This document shows positions 12,708 to 25,322 of a stretch of DNA of 64,000 nucleotides, piece by piece. Position 1 is the first letter of the stretch. The number at the start of each line of letters is the position of its first letter. Source of the DNA: Azolla caroliniana (lineage: Eukaryota; Polypodiophyta); NCBI GenBank assembly GCA_043228905.1, contig JBHGNT010000004.1:10168001-10232000 (forward strand). Direction: 5' to 3'. The notes under the pieces are model-generated. The model saw only the letters and a program-made list of their open reading frames with translations. It was not told the DNA's origin and made no database searches. The position numbers were made by a program, and so were the translations under genes.

Positions 12708-15700
12708 TTAATGTTCAAGTTCTTCCTCTTCAAGATAATATTTGCTGAAGTGTTTTACACGGAATTTCCATTCTCCCTTAATTGCATTGTAGGAGATAAA
12801 GTCTGCACCCTGCTCCTCTGTTTTCTTCTTCAGTCGTCTCTCAAACTTCTCGACCTCAACCCCCTCTGTTAAATATTGGCCCGACTTCTTGTCAACACAT
12901 TTCACATTCAACAATGTGATCTCCGCAGGTTTATTCAGACCTGAACCTGGTGGTGGTCTCTTGCTCTCATCCATGTATACTAACACTTCACATTTGTTAA
13001 ATTGTACTATGCTTTCAAGATCAAGACCCCGAACATCCACCTCGCACAAAAACTTCAGAAAACCATATCCATGTCGCCCAATCACAAATTCGTTTACTGA
13101 TCGGCAATATCCAGGCTCCGCTCGTTCTTTTGCAGCCAGTTCCTGTGTTTTGGGTTGGATGAAATAATCAGAATTTCGTAGCTTTGGCATTACAGCTTCT
13201 ATATCTGCACCATGCTCATATGCAACTGCAGCTTCCTCGGCTCTATGTCCAGCAACAGAAGCGTAACCATTTCCTCTAGGAATCCCTTTTAAATGTGTGC
13301 CATTTTGCTTTGGCAAACCCTTAGATATTGAAATTTCTTCTTCCACCTTGGTTCTACCAAATGTAGAATTCACATAACCATGGGAATGAGCTGGAAAAAC
13401 AATAAATGCATTCAATTATCTTTCGATGCATTCATTTCATTGATTCTATCTGAATGTAGTAGTGGAAGTAGAAAATATATCAAATGATCCTTACATTCAA
13501 CCAGTCCGTTTCCATTGATTCCATTTCCATCAAGCTTATCATCTGCTAACAGGCATGGTTCATGCTTATTTCAGGATTGCAGAAAAGTGTTAAACTATAG
13601 GGGGATTAAAAACATACCCTTCTCCATCCTAAAATCAGCATTCGTAGATTTTGAACTGTGTACTAGATTCTGTGGTTGCCCAGGTTGACGAATTACTAAA
13701 GCTCTTGGATTCTCTCGAGGAACAAATAGTGCATCTCCTTTTGAAACGGTGACTGTGTCTTCACCATCACTAAAGAAGGAAGTCTAACCAGGAAAAATTA
13801 TCAAAGCATTAAGATCTCAATTGATATGAATAGACTAATCTATGGCACCAAATAATAGAATAAAGTGAAGTTCTCTTGACTTTAAAGTGTTACCTTTGGA
13901 GTATCTTTTCTTGAGTTATATCCCCGTGCTTGCATACGGATTCTAGATCTCTGAGTGATATGCCGTGGTGTAAGAACAGATGTCATACGCATTGGAGTGG
14001 GTTTCTCTGTTGCCTTAAGGAACCATATTGCATAAGAAACCATATATTGGAAGGATTCAATGCAGCAAAAGTACATAAAAAATGTCAAGAAGGGAAGCAG
14101 CAGGAAATCTTACTGGCATACTAGATATTCCATATTGAATTGAGGATCCTGGTGATGCACTAGGGCCGATAGACATCTGAGGCATAGGAGGTAGATTTCC
14201 AAAGGGATTGGTTATTGATACTGGTGTAGTTGTCCTGAAAGTATATATATCATAATTTACACAATCCAGCACCAACTTCATACCAAAGTAAACCAGCTAT
14301 TTGATATACTTACTGTGGTGTGAATGTGCTGAGACCTGATCCAGATATTGCAGGTGCACCAAATGAGTTCATTCCTATAAGAACACAGACAAGACAAGAA
14401 TGAGTGAGAAGAGATCCATATTGAAATCAATAAACAAAAATTTGATCAGCAGTATCACCTGGCTGTGATTGCCCTAGGTTCGAGAAACCAAAACCTCCAA
14501 TGGGCGCAGATGATGGAGCACCAAATACAGATGACTGCACATAAAACATCCTTGAGGATATAATCCAGGCGGCTAATATTCACATCTCAGAAATTTAAGA
14601 TAGACTTACTCCTGGTGTTGAGAAACCTGCTGGTTTATTGGTCTGAAACAGTGAAGCAGAAGTTCCAAATAGGTTTGAGCCAAGGTTTGGAGTGTTAAAA
14701 GCAGGAGTTGTTACAGTTGCTGGCTGGCTTGGAGTTGAGAACAAGGAGCTGGATGGTGCACTTTGTGAAAAAGGATTGGAACCAAATGTGCTTGTGCCTG
14801 CACTGAATAGACTAGATGAAGCTGAACTAAATGCAGGAGTAGAGGAAGCACCGAACATAGATGGGGAGCTGCCAAACCCTGAAGCAAAACTGCTAGGAGT
14901 ACTTCCAGACCCAAAAGTTGTACTTAAGTTTACGCCAAATGAGGGTGTACTTGCTTGACCAAATGCCGGAGTGCTTGCTTGACCAAATGCTGGTGTGCTT
15001 GCTTGACCAAATGCCGGAGTGCTTGCTTGACCAAATACTGGAGTGCTTGCTGACTGACCAAATGCTGGGGTAGATGGTGCAGCTCCAAATGGGGATGGTG
15101 TCATTCCAGAAGCAGTACCAGGTGCACCAAAAGTTGTAGTTGGTTTGCCTCCAAAAAGACTAGAGGTGTTGCTACTGAATGGGTTTGGAGATGAAGCTGG
15201 CGTTTGACTAAAAGCTGGAGAAGAAGTTGCTCCAAATGGGGTGGAAGTTGTTGGGGTCTGACCAAAAATACCAGATGCTGGTTGCTGTGCTTGTGGATTA
15301 GGACCACCTGTATAACAATATGTGTAGAACTATCAAACGCAATCCTGGCACTGGTGTAATACCATCCATAAATTTTACTAAATTAACTGGGAATTTAAAC
15401 AAATCCTAATTTAAATTTTCAACTGAAAATAATTTCTGTTATGATGGATACAATTAATTTAATTCACTAATAGTCTAGACTCTAAAATGAAACAACGAAC
15501 ACAAGGTCTTGAATATCGCTATGAGCCCATACTCCAAGTAACAAGATACAATATATGATTCAGAAAACTAGTTACCCTGGAATACCCAAGAATGTCTCTA
15601 TGAGCCCATACCAAATTTCATCTCTTCCGTCTCTGTAGTGGAGTAAGAATTTCGGTTTCTGAAAACTAAAAACTCAAGCACAATGATAGCCTACATCTGC

Positions 15701-18700
15701 CTATAATATCTACATTAGTGTGGTCCTAGCAGAGGGCCTGCAGGTTTTAAGTCATCTGGCTTTTTATGCCACACAGTTAAGCTGAGTTGCAGGAGATCTA
15801 ATCAAGATTGTTTGATCTGTCCAACCTAGTATTGAAATCTCACATTCAAAAAATGAAAGTGAGTTTATGTGGTGTTACCAGTTCATCATACAAGATCCAT
15901 CTAGCAAGCATATGCATATGTCCATGCACATATCATGCAAGATGCGTCTTGACATGCATGGATGCATCATGTACATGTCTTTACTGTAATACTGTATGTT
16001 ATGTACATTTACTATGTGATAAACTTGTTTGGGGTGCCCAACTACCATGAAATAGGAAACTTTACCAGGGCTAAAAATTGAGGAATGATAGATATCCCTC
16101 CAGTGTATTTTAAGAAAATGCAAATAGATATCCCTCCAGTGTACTTTAAACGTTTCCATTTTGTCTTTGAAGAATACTAATATAATCCATTATTTTTTTA
16201 CATCAACACATCAAACCGACCTTTATCACCAGCTTGGTAATCCTCAAATCGCAATTCTTCAAAAGTCTTAGATTTGAAAGCAGGCATAGCTGAAATTGAC
16301 ATAAGTTTCCCGGCTTGACCACTAACTCCAGCTTCTGCATCAGTAGTTGGAGCATAAGCTGCAGCTCTGCTGCCATTCTTCTGACCCCCAAAAGTTGTGG
16401 CTCCAAAACTAGGTGAGGAACCTGCCAATAAGCACATTCGGACATAAGAATGCAAACTAAATAGTATGGGAAATATGTTCTTAAATAGGAAAAGGGCATA
16501 AGCAAACCAAATCCAGGAGAACTTTGAGCACCGAAAGTTGTAGCTCCACTGCTGCCAAACACAGAAGTGCTGCCAAATGCTGGTGTTGAACTGCTTCCAA
16601 AGGCTGAGGTTGACTGTCCAAACGCATTGGTGGTACTACTGCTTCCGAAAATTGAACTGGAAGTAGCACCAAAAGCAGGGGTAGAAGAGGCCCCAAATGC
16701 TGGAGTGGAAGTAGCCCCAAAGGCAGGAGTAGGGGTAGTACCAAAAGATGGGGTAGAGGAGGCACCAAATGATGTTGAGCCAAATGCAGGTGTACTAGAG
16801 CCAAATGCAGGAGCATTTGATCCAAATGTTGAAGATCCAAAAGCAGGTTGAGACTGTCCAAAGGATGTGCTTCCGAAAGGATTTGCCTGACCAGCATTAG
16901 GCTGTGCAGGCGTTGAACCGAAGCTGCCAAAATTTGTTGTAGGCTTTTGACCAAAAGTAGATGTTCCTGAATTTAAACACAATCACATCAACCTATCAGT
17001 TCCCATAATTATTCTTATAAAAAGTTTGTGAGTGAGATAGCCAATTGTGCAACTGTTCAAATCAAGATATTCACAATTCAGTTCTTCAGGGATACCACAC
17101 CCACAGCTGATTTTATCATATTCAATAACAGATTGTGTCCTAAAAACATGGATAAAAAAGGATATTCACCTCCTCCAAAATGCAACTATTCTGGATAATT
17201 ACATACCTTTCAATAGGCAAATCCAATCAATAAGAATGCAAATCCAAACAATGATATGGATATACTTCTAGAAGTTGCTGTCCCTGTGACGGGTCAACTT
17301 CTAAATCCAATAAGGTTTTTCCTTGTTAAAGTTGAATTTTGTTCAGACCAATGGATTCGCTTCTCTCTGCACATTATTCCCTTAGATCAAACATCCGTAC
17401 CTCCTCACAAGAAACTGCTGGTATCAGACAAATAAAACGAGATTTGGCTACATATTATTGGCCTCACCCTGTTCAGAGTCAGCTAGCTGGCTGATCAACC
17501 AATGAAGGCCATTACAACCCCTATCTACAAACCCATGTCTGGTAGCAGCATATACTTCTTGCTCCTCTATTAATGGCTGAGCGAAGATGATATCAGAAGA
17601 TTGCAGGGAGATGGTAATTGGAAAAAAGATACAGCAACATCAGCTGAACTCAGAAGGCTTTCAGCAGGAGTCACCATGACATAGAATTTATTGATTGGCT
17701 CAAGAGGATATCCGGTATTTTAACATGAAGTGTATCTCTTCTCTTTGTGTGGATATGGATAGTGTTAGAGGCTATTACTCTAGGTTCATCCAGTGCAACA
17801 TCACAATAATATATACCAAGGAAGGAAAGGAATATAATCAGAATTTTAAGATACTTTTGTCAACACAAACGTCTTAATGTGATAGAAGCGCATGGCCATA
17901 GTTCACCTCCAGGAATCCAGGAGGGCACGATAAAAAATGGTACGAGTTCTTGGCTACGAATGAACAATAAGGTTAAAGTGACATTGTTGGTGTCCACAAA
18001 GAAGATGATAAGGGATGCTTATCCCTTCATAGGATTGGCACAGCACAAGAGAAAACATTTGAGTTGTGTGAATATGTGTCGTGTACACAAATAGACGAGC
18101 AAAACCAAAGACATAAGATATTTGATTGAGGTCCTTTTTGGGGTTAAAGCTCTTTATGGGCTTAAGATACAGATTTATGTATGCTTTAATAGAAGCCTTT
18201 GTAGAAATCCTTTGATGTGCAAGCCCTTTAGGAGCAATGTACGTCAGTCATATATTAGACAAAACATTTGTAACATTGATGATGGTCAATTTAAACTCAT
18301 TTTTCTTCTTGAAAGGCATCATAAAGATTGTATATGGATAATTGTGTTACTGTGATCTTCATCACCTTTCACTCCCTTCTTTTCTTGAAGGTATACTGGT
18401 CTAAGCTCAAATAAAACATTGCTCTTCTAAACTTAACATTGGCAATCAATATTTGTAAGATGTTAACGCGACAAATATTCCTCATTTTATTTTTGGGAGT
18501 ATAAAACCATACAACTTCTTGCTAGATTAATGTTAGGTGTTTAGCATCTTACCAATTGTACAAATGTGAGGGTATTAGTCATGTTTAGGGCTGCGGGTTC
18601 AGGGTTTAGGCATCGTACCAATTGCATAAATGTGAGGGTTTAGTCAGTTTTGTAGCAGTGTCTCTCTACAGATGAAGTGTGCACATAAATACATCTCCAC

Positions 18701-19544
18701 ATACTTTCTTAAATCTAATATTACAAAGTAAAAGGCATGCATAAATATTTCTTGCTGGTTATGCATAAACCGACATACAAAAATGTGATCATTCCAGCCA
18801 AACACTACATATTCTGTTGGATTACATTACACTTATTGCACACATAAAAAAAAGAATAGCATTCCCTACTCAATCCTATGAACGTTGTAAGAGTAAGTGC
18901 ATGGCCACCAACAAATGAAAAGTTTACTAATATAAGAATAAAGAAAATAAACAATTCATGGAAAAAAGGAAAGAAAACAGCTTTCTACACCCTGAAGAAA
19001 AACTAGAAATGTGCCCAGACACAAGCGATGCATCATCAATTATGTATTTTATTTGTTTACAAAAACATGAATTATAGAGAACTCACCTGACCCAAAGGGA
19101 GATGGTGTACTACCAAATGCTGGTGTGGAAGATGTACCAAATGCCGGTGTAGATGCTCCAAATGCTCCAGTTGCTGTTCCCCCAAATATTGAACTTCCAG
19201 TTTGCGAAGCCCCAAATGATGGACTTCCAAAAGTTTTTGCTCCGAACATTGATGATGTGTTCTGATTGGTACCAAAGGGGCTTGATGGAGTTGTTGAACC
19301 AAATGGATTCGATGTCGACGATGATCCTCCACCAAATGGACTTGAATTGGATGCGCCAAAAGCTAAAGTGAATATATAACAAAATAAAAAGCCAAGCAAA
19401 ACCCTAAAATCAATAACATAACAAAACTAAATGCCAAGTGAAATGCTGATTCAATAACATAACAAGAAAAGAATGTGAATAGATTTGTTGAAGTAAAGAA
19501 ATATATTGATAATTCTTACGGCTACTGGACCCGAATAAAGACAT
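12708..19544 (-). CDS. NUP98: Nuclear pore protein NUP98 (FG nucleoporin with autoproteolytic domain)
   Basis: Central-channel FG nucleoporin. Twelve coding exons join in frame to 978 codons: 19520-19544, 19087-19362, 16508-16966, 16221-16421, 14610-15307, 14459-14534, 14314-14374, 14114-14234, 13894-14013, 13618-13783, 13495-13545 and 12708-13390. All introns have GT..AG ends; the one after exon 3 has a weak GTTTGC donor. The start gives [11 protein letters not shown]. Residues 1-255 and 320-600 are rich in PFG, AFG and SFG repeats. Residues about 275-320 form the GLEBS motif that binds RAE1/GLE2 ([20 protein letters not shown]). The last 140 or so residues form the NUP98 C2 autopeptidase domain ([26 protein letters not shown]), with cleavage motif HF-S at residues 965-967 and only 11 residues after the serine. 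I see no GLFG motif. NUP96 is not fused to it. Confidence 0.95.
14951..15050 (-). repeat. 24-bp tandem repeat in NUP98 exon 5
   Basis: Four in-frame units encode the eight-residue repeat TPAFGQAS. The unit length is a multiple of three, so gain or loss of copies changes only the number of FG motifs. This is a likely length-polymorphic site. Confidence 0.85.
16967..19086 (-). other. Large NUP98 intron 2
   Basis: About 2.1 kb between the exons ending FGSG and starting GTSTFGQ. AT-rich. No open frame resembles FG-repeat sequence and no mobile element could be identified. Open frames at 17695-18355 are unsupported. Confidence 0.7.
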
Positions 19545-20352
19545 TGTGTATCGTGTAATCCTTGTTTTTCCTGCCAAAACAGAGTAAATGTGGTATGATC
19601 AATATGTTACTAATTTAGTGGGTTTCAAACATCAGGTAACATGAACCCTTCCAAATGTAGTTGCTCTTAGAAAGAGTACAGAAAATATGTAGATTAAGCT
19701 AACCAGATGTCAGACGGATATGTAGAGCATAAACTTCTCTCATGACAGATTCATAATAAGACACAATAAACACTACAGAAAAAGAAAACTCTCTCCAATA
19801 GAGATTCTCTTATAAAAAGATTTCGCAATGTGGTACTCATAAACAGAATCTACAGAAAAACAAAAGCTTTGAAACGGAAAGTGGTACGATAAAGTGTGTT
19901 ACTATGCCAGAGGATGTCAACAGGAGGAGCTTACACAGAGACGGATTCTCTTAGAAACAGCGCAAAAGGAAACAAGGTTGAAAAAGTTACGCAGACACGA
20001 AAGTTTTTTTTGTCATACCACATTCACAGCAAAGGAAGGAACAAGAGGGGAAAAGAAACAGGAGACAGAAGAAGAGACACCAAAAAGGCAGCGAAAGTTG
20101 CGAGGAGTACCTGGGGAAGAAAGAAAGAGAGAACTTCTTCGGTCTGTGTATTTGAGGCGATCTAAGACGACAAAGAGACCATGGAGGGAGGGGTCTGCAG
20201 ACAGGAAGGAAGGGATGGATGGATGGATGGATGGATGGATGGCTTTACAAGAGAAGCTTTACAAGAAGAAAGAGTGATGGAACAGGGGAAGTGTGCTTCT
20301 GCATTCTTCAGTCCACACACACATGTAGGTTATGCAAGGTTTGCTCTTTATA
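19545..20352 (-). promoter_or_regulatory. NUP98 5' region: inferred TATA box, 5' UTR and UTR intron
   Basis: A minus-strand TATATAAAGAG lies at 20344-20353, which would put transcription start near 20315. A plausible UTR intron donor (CAG|GTACTCC) lies near 20109 and an acceptor (TTTTGGCAG) near 19573, 30 bp before the ATG. The exon between contains (CATC)n, seen on the plus strand as (GGAT)n at about 20212-20242. All of this is inferred from consensus only. Confidence 0.45.
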
Positions 20353-20406
20353 TGTACGTATGTATGTATGTATGTATGTATGTATGTATGTATGTATGTA
20401 TGTATG
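20353..20406. repeat. (TATG)n microsatellite left of hAT element
   Basis: Nearly pure TATG/GTAT repeat of about 13 units, directly between the inferred NUP98 TATA box and the hAT terminus. The last eight bases (20399-20406, TATGTATG) equal those on the other side of the element. Confidence 0.9.
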
Positions 20407-23400
20407 CATAGATTGAAGCATGCGTGATATGCGTGGTATTCGACATCCGCAATATTCGTAGTATTCGAGAATATAAAATTGCTCCAAGAATATTATAAAA
20501 CCATTCGTTTATGGAAAATAAATTTATATAATAAAAATTATTCAATTCACTCAAAAAAAAAAGGAAAAATCACCAATTTATAGAAAAATGGAAGGTCTTC
20601 AAAATCACACTAACATAAGAAAGAAAAGTTTTAATTAAAGCGATTATGAGCCGTTATATTGTAATTTCTAAATTCTAGGTTCTAACTTCTAACTTCTAAG
20701 TAATGCTTCGAAATGCTTAAGACTCTATGCACTATCACATTCATCATCCGTATCTTCAAGCTCATCCATAATGTCCTTATGAGCTTCATTTTCATCAATA
20801 GCTTGATTTTGCATTCTCAAAAGTCTCTCATCATCTTCTTCTTTGTTGATCATATCTAATGTTGCTTCAATTATGCATAATCCCCTTTCCTTTATTCTTC
20901 TTATGAGACAATGATTTGCATGTATGTAAACCAATTTCTCAACATGAGCATGAGTCAATCTATTTCTTTTTTTTGTATGTATCGATGAGAATGTACTCCA
21001 ATTTCTTTCACAAGAAGATGCACATGAACCTTGAGAAAGCACACGAATTGCAAGCCTTTTTAAGTTTGGAGTGCTTGCTCCAAATGTTTCCCACCACTTA
21101 ATTGCATCATGCATTCTAGTTGGATCATTTGCCATAGGAACTTGAAATGAACTCTTTTGTTGAGTTTTATAAGCATAGAATTCATCTAATAAAACACCAC
21201 ATAAAGGTATATCACCATTAGTATACCGCATAATAGTTTCCATCCAACTTGTATTCAGCTTCTCATCAATATCTTGAATTTTTTCTCTCCAAATTGGATG
21301 TAAAATAAAACCAATTGCATGCAATGGTGAATGTAGCATTGTCCATCTTTGCATACATATTTCCCGAATTTCATCAAGCAATAAACGATCTACATCTTCA
21401 ATGTGGTTTATTTCTTCTATCATACAATGAGTACATTCATAAATTAAACCCATGGTTGCACCTTCTCTATCCGCCAATCTAAGAACTTTTAGGATAGGCT
21501 TGCATATCTTTACGATCTTCTTTATATTTGCCCAAAAAGAAACATCAAGTATAATTGAAACTATTTCTTCTCCTAGTTGTGTTTTTGATCCTTTCCATTG
21601 ACACCATTGTTCACTAACCACCATTCTTCGTAATCCACCTTTGACTCTGTCATCCAATAAGTTTGACAACATGATAAAACTATAGGCAAATCTAGTAGTG
21701 GAAGGCTTTAACAATTCTTTCTCACTAAACTTACGAAACATTGCCAAAGAATATTGTTTTCGTGTAATAAACACGATTACCTTTGTAGCTAATTTCAAAA
21801 CATCATGAACCCAAGCACATTTTCCAATATCTTCAAACAACAAATCGATGCAATGACATGTGCATCTGGTAAAAAAGATCATGGGCCACTCTTTCTCTAT
21901 CATCCTCCCAGCTACTACACAATTAGTTGCATTGTCCATACAAACTTGCACAACATTTGATGGGCCAATATCAAGAATAACATCCTTTAAAATCTTAAAG
22001 ATATACTCTCCTGATTTATATTCTCCACTAGTGTCAACTGATTTCAGAAACACAGTGCCATACGCAGAAGTAGCCATCGCATTAATTATTGGTCTATTCT
22101 TGGTATCTGACCAACCATCGCTCACAACAGTGCATCCAATAGTTTTCCATTTTTCTCTAATTTGCATAATCTCATTTTCAACATATTTCACCTCTTCATT
22201 CAAGTGCTTTTTGCGCAATTGATAAGGAGATGGTGGCTCATAAGACGGCCCAGCAAGTGCCGCAGCTTTTATTAATTCACGAAAATATGTACTTCCCACT
22301 TTTACATCCGGTATATCCTCTACAAAAAAAAACCTCCTGATAGCTTCATCAACATTTTTATCAAGTTGCTTTTGCCATAACATCTTCAAAGGTACATTGT
22401 CTACTTTCATCTTTTTACTTGATGCATTACCAAACGATGATGAAGGCATTTCATTGATAGACGTTGATTCCACATTCGCATCAACATTTGTGCTACAATT
22501 TTCAGCATTACATTCCATCGATGACTCATCATTCATGTCAACATTTGCACAACCAGATACCATTTTTTGTACTTCGGCTTTTATAATAGCATCAATTTGA
22601 CGGCATTTGTCAACACCTAAACCTTTCAAGCCCAACAAGTGAGCTCTTATTCGAAAGGGGCCACCAACAAATACATGGTGACAATGATTGCATTGAACAA
22701 CAGGCATACCCTTATCATGTTTTCTCAAAATGGCCACATGATTCCATTCGAAGCTCTTTTGTTTCACCATTGTGTAAATTAACCTTCAGCCTTTGTTGTT
22801 CCCTGGACCCTAACCTATGAGAATAACTAAAAGAATTAGGCGACAGTGAACTATTCCATAATGCAATGTTCTTTCATTGCACTCTGATTTGGTTTTTTCT
22901 GCACTTTGGAACATGCACAAGCAAAGGAGACTCTTCATTCCTTTGGTTGCATTGTTTATTAGAGCAACTTCTTCATAGTACATATGCACATGGATTTTTT
23001 CATTTCTATATTTTGTTGCATAATGCAGAATAAACAAAATCTGACTACAAGGAACGAATTATGATTTATGAAATGAAATTCTAGAACAAATTCGAGAACA
23101 AAAAATTCGATGAAAACCAAATTCGAGAACAAAAAATTCTCTCTCTTCTCTCTCGTGAGAGAACAAAACTACACAAAAGAGCATATATTTCTTGCAGGAA
23201 AATCAGAGGAGAAGCAAGAGCATACCTGAATCTGTTGTTTCTGTAGACTGCGAAGAAGAAGAGATTGCGCGCAGGAAGATGCAGAGGAGGATTGGAGCTT
23301 CAATGGGAGCAGGCGAGAGAGAAAGGCAAGAAAACAGAAAGTCTCTGTTCGCTACTCGTCGACTGAATTTTTCCCAAAAAAAAAATTAGGGGAAAAAAAG

Positions 23401-23499
23401 GGGGAAAAAAAAGTTAACGAATATTAGAAGAAATATTCGTATACGCATTCGTTGGGATTCGTGGGGGAGGCCCCACGAATGCGAATATTTCAATCTATG
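20407..23499 (-). mobile_element. Complete hAT-family DNA transposon
   Basis: A 3,093-bp element with 11-bp perfect terminal inverted repeats (CATAGATTGAA at 20407-20417; its complement at 23489-23499) and 8-bp flanks TATGTATG at 20399-20406 and 23500-23507, the TSD length of hAT elements. The target is itself a TATG repeat, so the TSD alone is weak; the inverted repeats and the transposase carry the call. Subterminal DNA on both sides is rich in ATATTCG and CATTCG motifs, typical of transposase-binding regions. Confidence 0.85.
20725..22770 (-). CDS. hAT transposase (BED finger, DUF659, hAT C-terminal domain)
   Basis: Uninterrupted 681-codon frame. Residues about 20-55 form a BED zinc finger (CNHC ... 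RAHLLG ... DKC). Residues about 165-330 match the DUF659 part of the RNase H-like core, with SDGWSD and CMDNATN supplying the probable catalytic aspartates. The C-terminal dimerisation region, with the probable catalytic glutamate, is marked by SSCERNWSTFSSIHTKKRNRL. The tail is acidic (EDTDDECDS). Length and domain order are normal for plant hAT transposases, and no frame damage is visible, so it could still be active or recently so. About 730 bp of likely 5' UTR separates the start from the right terminus. Domestication is unlikely, since terminal repeats are still present. Confidence 0.92.
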   Translation of the reverse strand: MVKQKSFEWNHVAILRKHDKGMPVVQCNHCHHVFVGGPFRIRAHLLGLKGLGVDKCRQIDAIIKAEVQKMVSGCANVDMNDESSMECNAENCSTNVDANVESTSINEMPSSSFGNASSKKMKVDNVPLKMLWQKQLDKNVDEAIRRFFFVEDIPDVKVGSTYFRELIKAAALAGPSYEPPSPYQLRKKHLNEEVKYVENEIMQIREKWKTIGCTVVSDGWSDTKNRPIINAMATSAYGTVFLKSVDTSGEYKSGEYIFKILKDVILDIGPSNVVQVCMDNATNCVVAGRMIEKEWPMIFFTRCTCHCIDLLFEDIGKCAWVHDVLKLATKVIVFITRKQYSLAMFRKFSEKELLKPSTTRFAYSFIMLSNLLDDRVKGGLRRMVVSEQWCQWKGSKTQLGEEIVSIILDVSFWANIKKIVKICKPILKVLRLADREGATMGLIYECTHCMIEEINHIEDVDRLLLDEIREICMQRWTMLHSPLHAIGFILHPIWREKIQDIDEKLNTSWMETIMRYTNGDIPLCGVLLDEFYAYKTQQKSSFQVPMANDPTRMHDAIKWWETFGASTPNLKRLAIRVLSQGSCASSCERNWSTFSSIHTKKRNRLTHAHVEKLVYIHANHCLIRRIKERGLCIIEATLDMINKEEDDERLLRMQNQAIDENEAHKDIMDELEDTDDECDSA

Positions 23500-23635
23500 T
23501 ATGTATGTAGGTATGTAGGTATGTAGGTATGTAGGTATGTAGGTATGTAGGTATGTAGGTAGGTATGTAGGTATGTAGGTATGTATGTAGGTATGTATGT
23601 AGGTATGTATGTATGTAGGTAGGTATGTATGGGTG
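23500..23635. repeat. (TATG)/(TAGG) microsatellite right of hAT element
   Basis: Continuation of the target microsatellite, with mixed GTAT and GTAG units. The left flank is almost pure TATG, so the insertion split the array near a change in its composition. Confidence 0.9.
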
Positions 23636-23940
23636 TGTATTTTCTATAGGAAGGTTTATTAGAGATGGAGACCACACATCCTTACATCTCCAAACTTTGT
23701 CATTATGCCACACATCTGCCATCTCTCGTCGACTTCCGTTGAGCCATCCATCGCTCTCCTCTGTCCCCCCCGTAGGCCCTTCAGAAACATGGACCCCTGG
23801 GCGTATGTGTTTTAGGTTGCGCTCTCACAATCTGCTTTTTCCCACACAGTGCCCATCTTTAACGCCGAAAGGGTGGTGCGCTTTTTGTTTCTGCAATCAA
23901 TTGTCAGAATGTTTGGTAAGTCTTTCTGTCTCCACAATTA

Positions 23941-24540
23941 GGTCCTTCGAGTTTCCCATCATTAAAGTCGTAGGTTTTGCGTTCAAGATTACGTTTGGAC
24001 AATCAATCATTAATATGTTAGTCGTGATTATGTATGGCCATTAGTGCCTAAGGAGTGCCCATCAATAAAGCCAAGAGTATGTGTTTTTTTATGTGGCATT
24101 GTTGACATCATTTTAGGTCCTGGAAAATGCCCATTATAAAGCAAAGGATGTGTGTTTTAGGTGACATTTTGAAAATCAAATATCAATATTCCGGTCGTAT
24201 AATATGGCCATTTAGGTCCTTGGAATTGTCCACCATAAGAAAGGGTGTATGTTTTTAGATAGCATGAATATCAAAATATCAATATTTTGGGTGTACTATA
24301 TGGTGAAGTAGGTGTTTGAAATTGACCATTGTAAGCAAAGGGTATGTGTTTCAGGTGACATTTTGATGTTCATTGTGAAGATAATGGTTGTAAAGTATGG
24401 CCATTAAATCATATACCACTAGGTAGTTCAAATTCCCCAACACAAGACATGGATGTGTGCTTTAATGAACATGTTGAAAATCAAATATCAACATTGTGGC
24501 CAAGCTATATGGCTAAGTAGGTTCTTGGAAGCATAGTTAT
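23941..24540. repeat. Degenerate tandem repeat, about 100-bp unit
   Basis: A block starting GGTCCTTGGAA-like and passing through CCCATTATAAAGCAAAGG, GTGTGTTTTAGGTGACATT and TATGGCCA recurs with starts near 23941, 24043, 24116, 24216, 24311, 24422 and 24530. Copies are diverged. The preceding 23650-23940 may hold a further worn unit. No coding meaning. Confidence 0.7.
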
Positions 24541-25315
24541 GGTTGTTCTTTGAAAATTGTAATAAAGAGGCATATGTAAATTGTTACCCCACCCAATCCT
24601 CAATAACAACAATAAATGAAGTTTTAATACCATTATGGTAAAGTGTAGGTACAACCAATGTATTACTTGACATTTGGTTGGTATATAATGACGTCAAGAA
24701 GTGTGTTTAATAGAGTTTTTTGTAAACTCTCGAGGTGTTGACATGATTACGTGCATGTGTGTACTACTTGAGTGGGATTGTGGGGGACCTTAACTAAGGA
24801 AACCATGATGTTGTGCTCCCTTTCAACAAGCACTTCTCTTTGTTGTCAATTGTCGTTGTTAGTTCTTGTTTCTCGTGGCTCACCACCTTCCATTGTCCAC
24901 CACTAACGTCGTCGATGTTTGCTACTATCTCGACACAACTAACTACTACCATGGTTGCCTCCATCAACAATATTGTTGATTTTCAAGCATCGCCCTCTAC
25001 CCATTGACTTTGTGGATGATGTCAACTGATGCCTCCATAGTCTTGCATTCCCATCCTCTCCGGTGTAGGTTCCTAGTGGTCCCACTCCCCTTCATTGCGC
25101 CATAATGAGAAAGTGACCAAGAAGTTGGAAGAAATAGCTTGACCTACGTGGATGAATGTCAAAGAATTCACCAATAAAAGGAAAGGAAGAATTGTACCTA
25201 CTTACAAGCTAAGATCAAACATCAAGCAAAGGATAAATTTGAAGAAATTTCTTGAACAAAGGATGTTCAATAATCATGACAGGGATGGGAGGTTGTTGTA
25301 GCCAAATGGCTAGTG
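24541..25315. other. No recognised feature
   Basis: Nothing I can support between the two satellite blocks. Confidence 0.5.
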
Positions 25316-25322
25316 GGGTTGA

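Noticed and set aside
14692-16851. Plus-strand frames rich in PNAGVE-type repeats
   Set aside because: Antisense images of the NUP98 FG-repeat exons.
19894-20277. Plus-strand frame of 127 codons upstream of NUP98
   Set aside because: Low-complexity basic sequence antisense to the inferred NUP98 5' UTR, partly made by a GGAT microsatellite.
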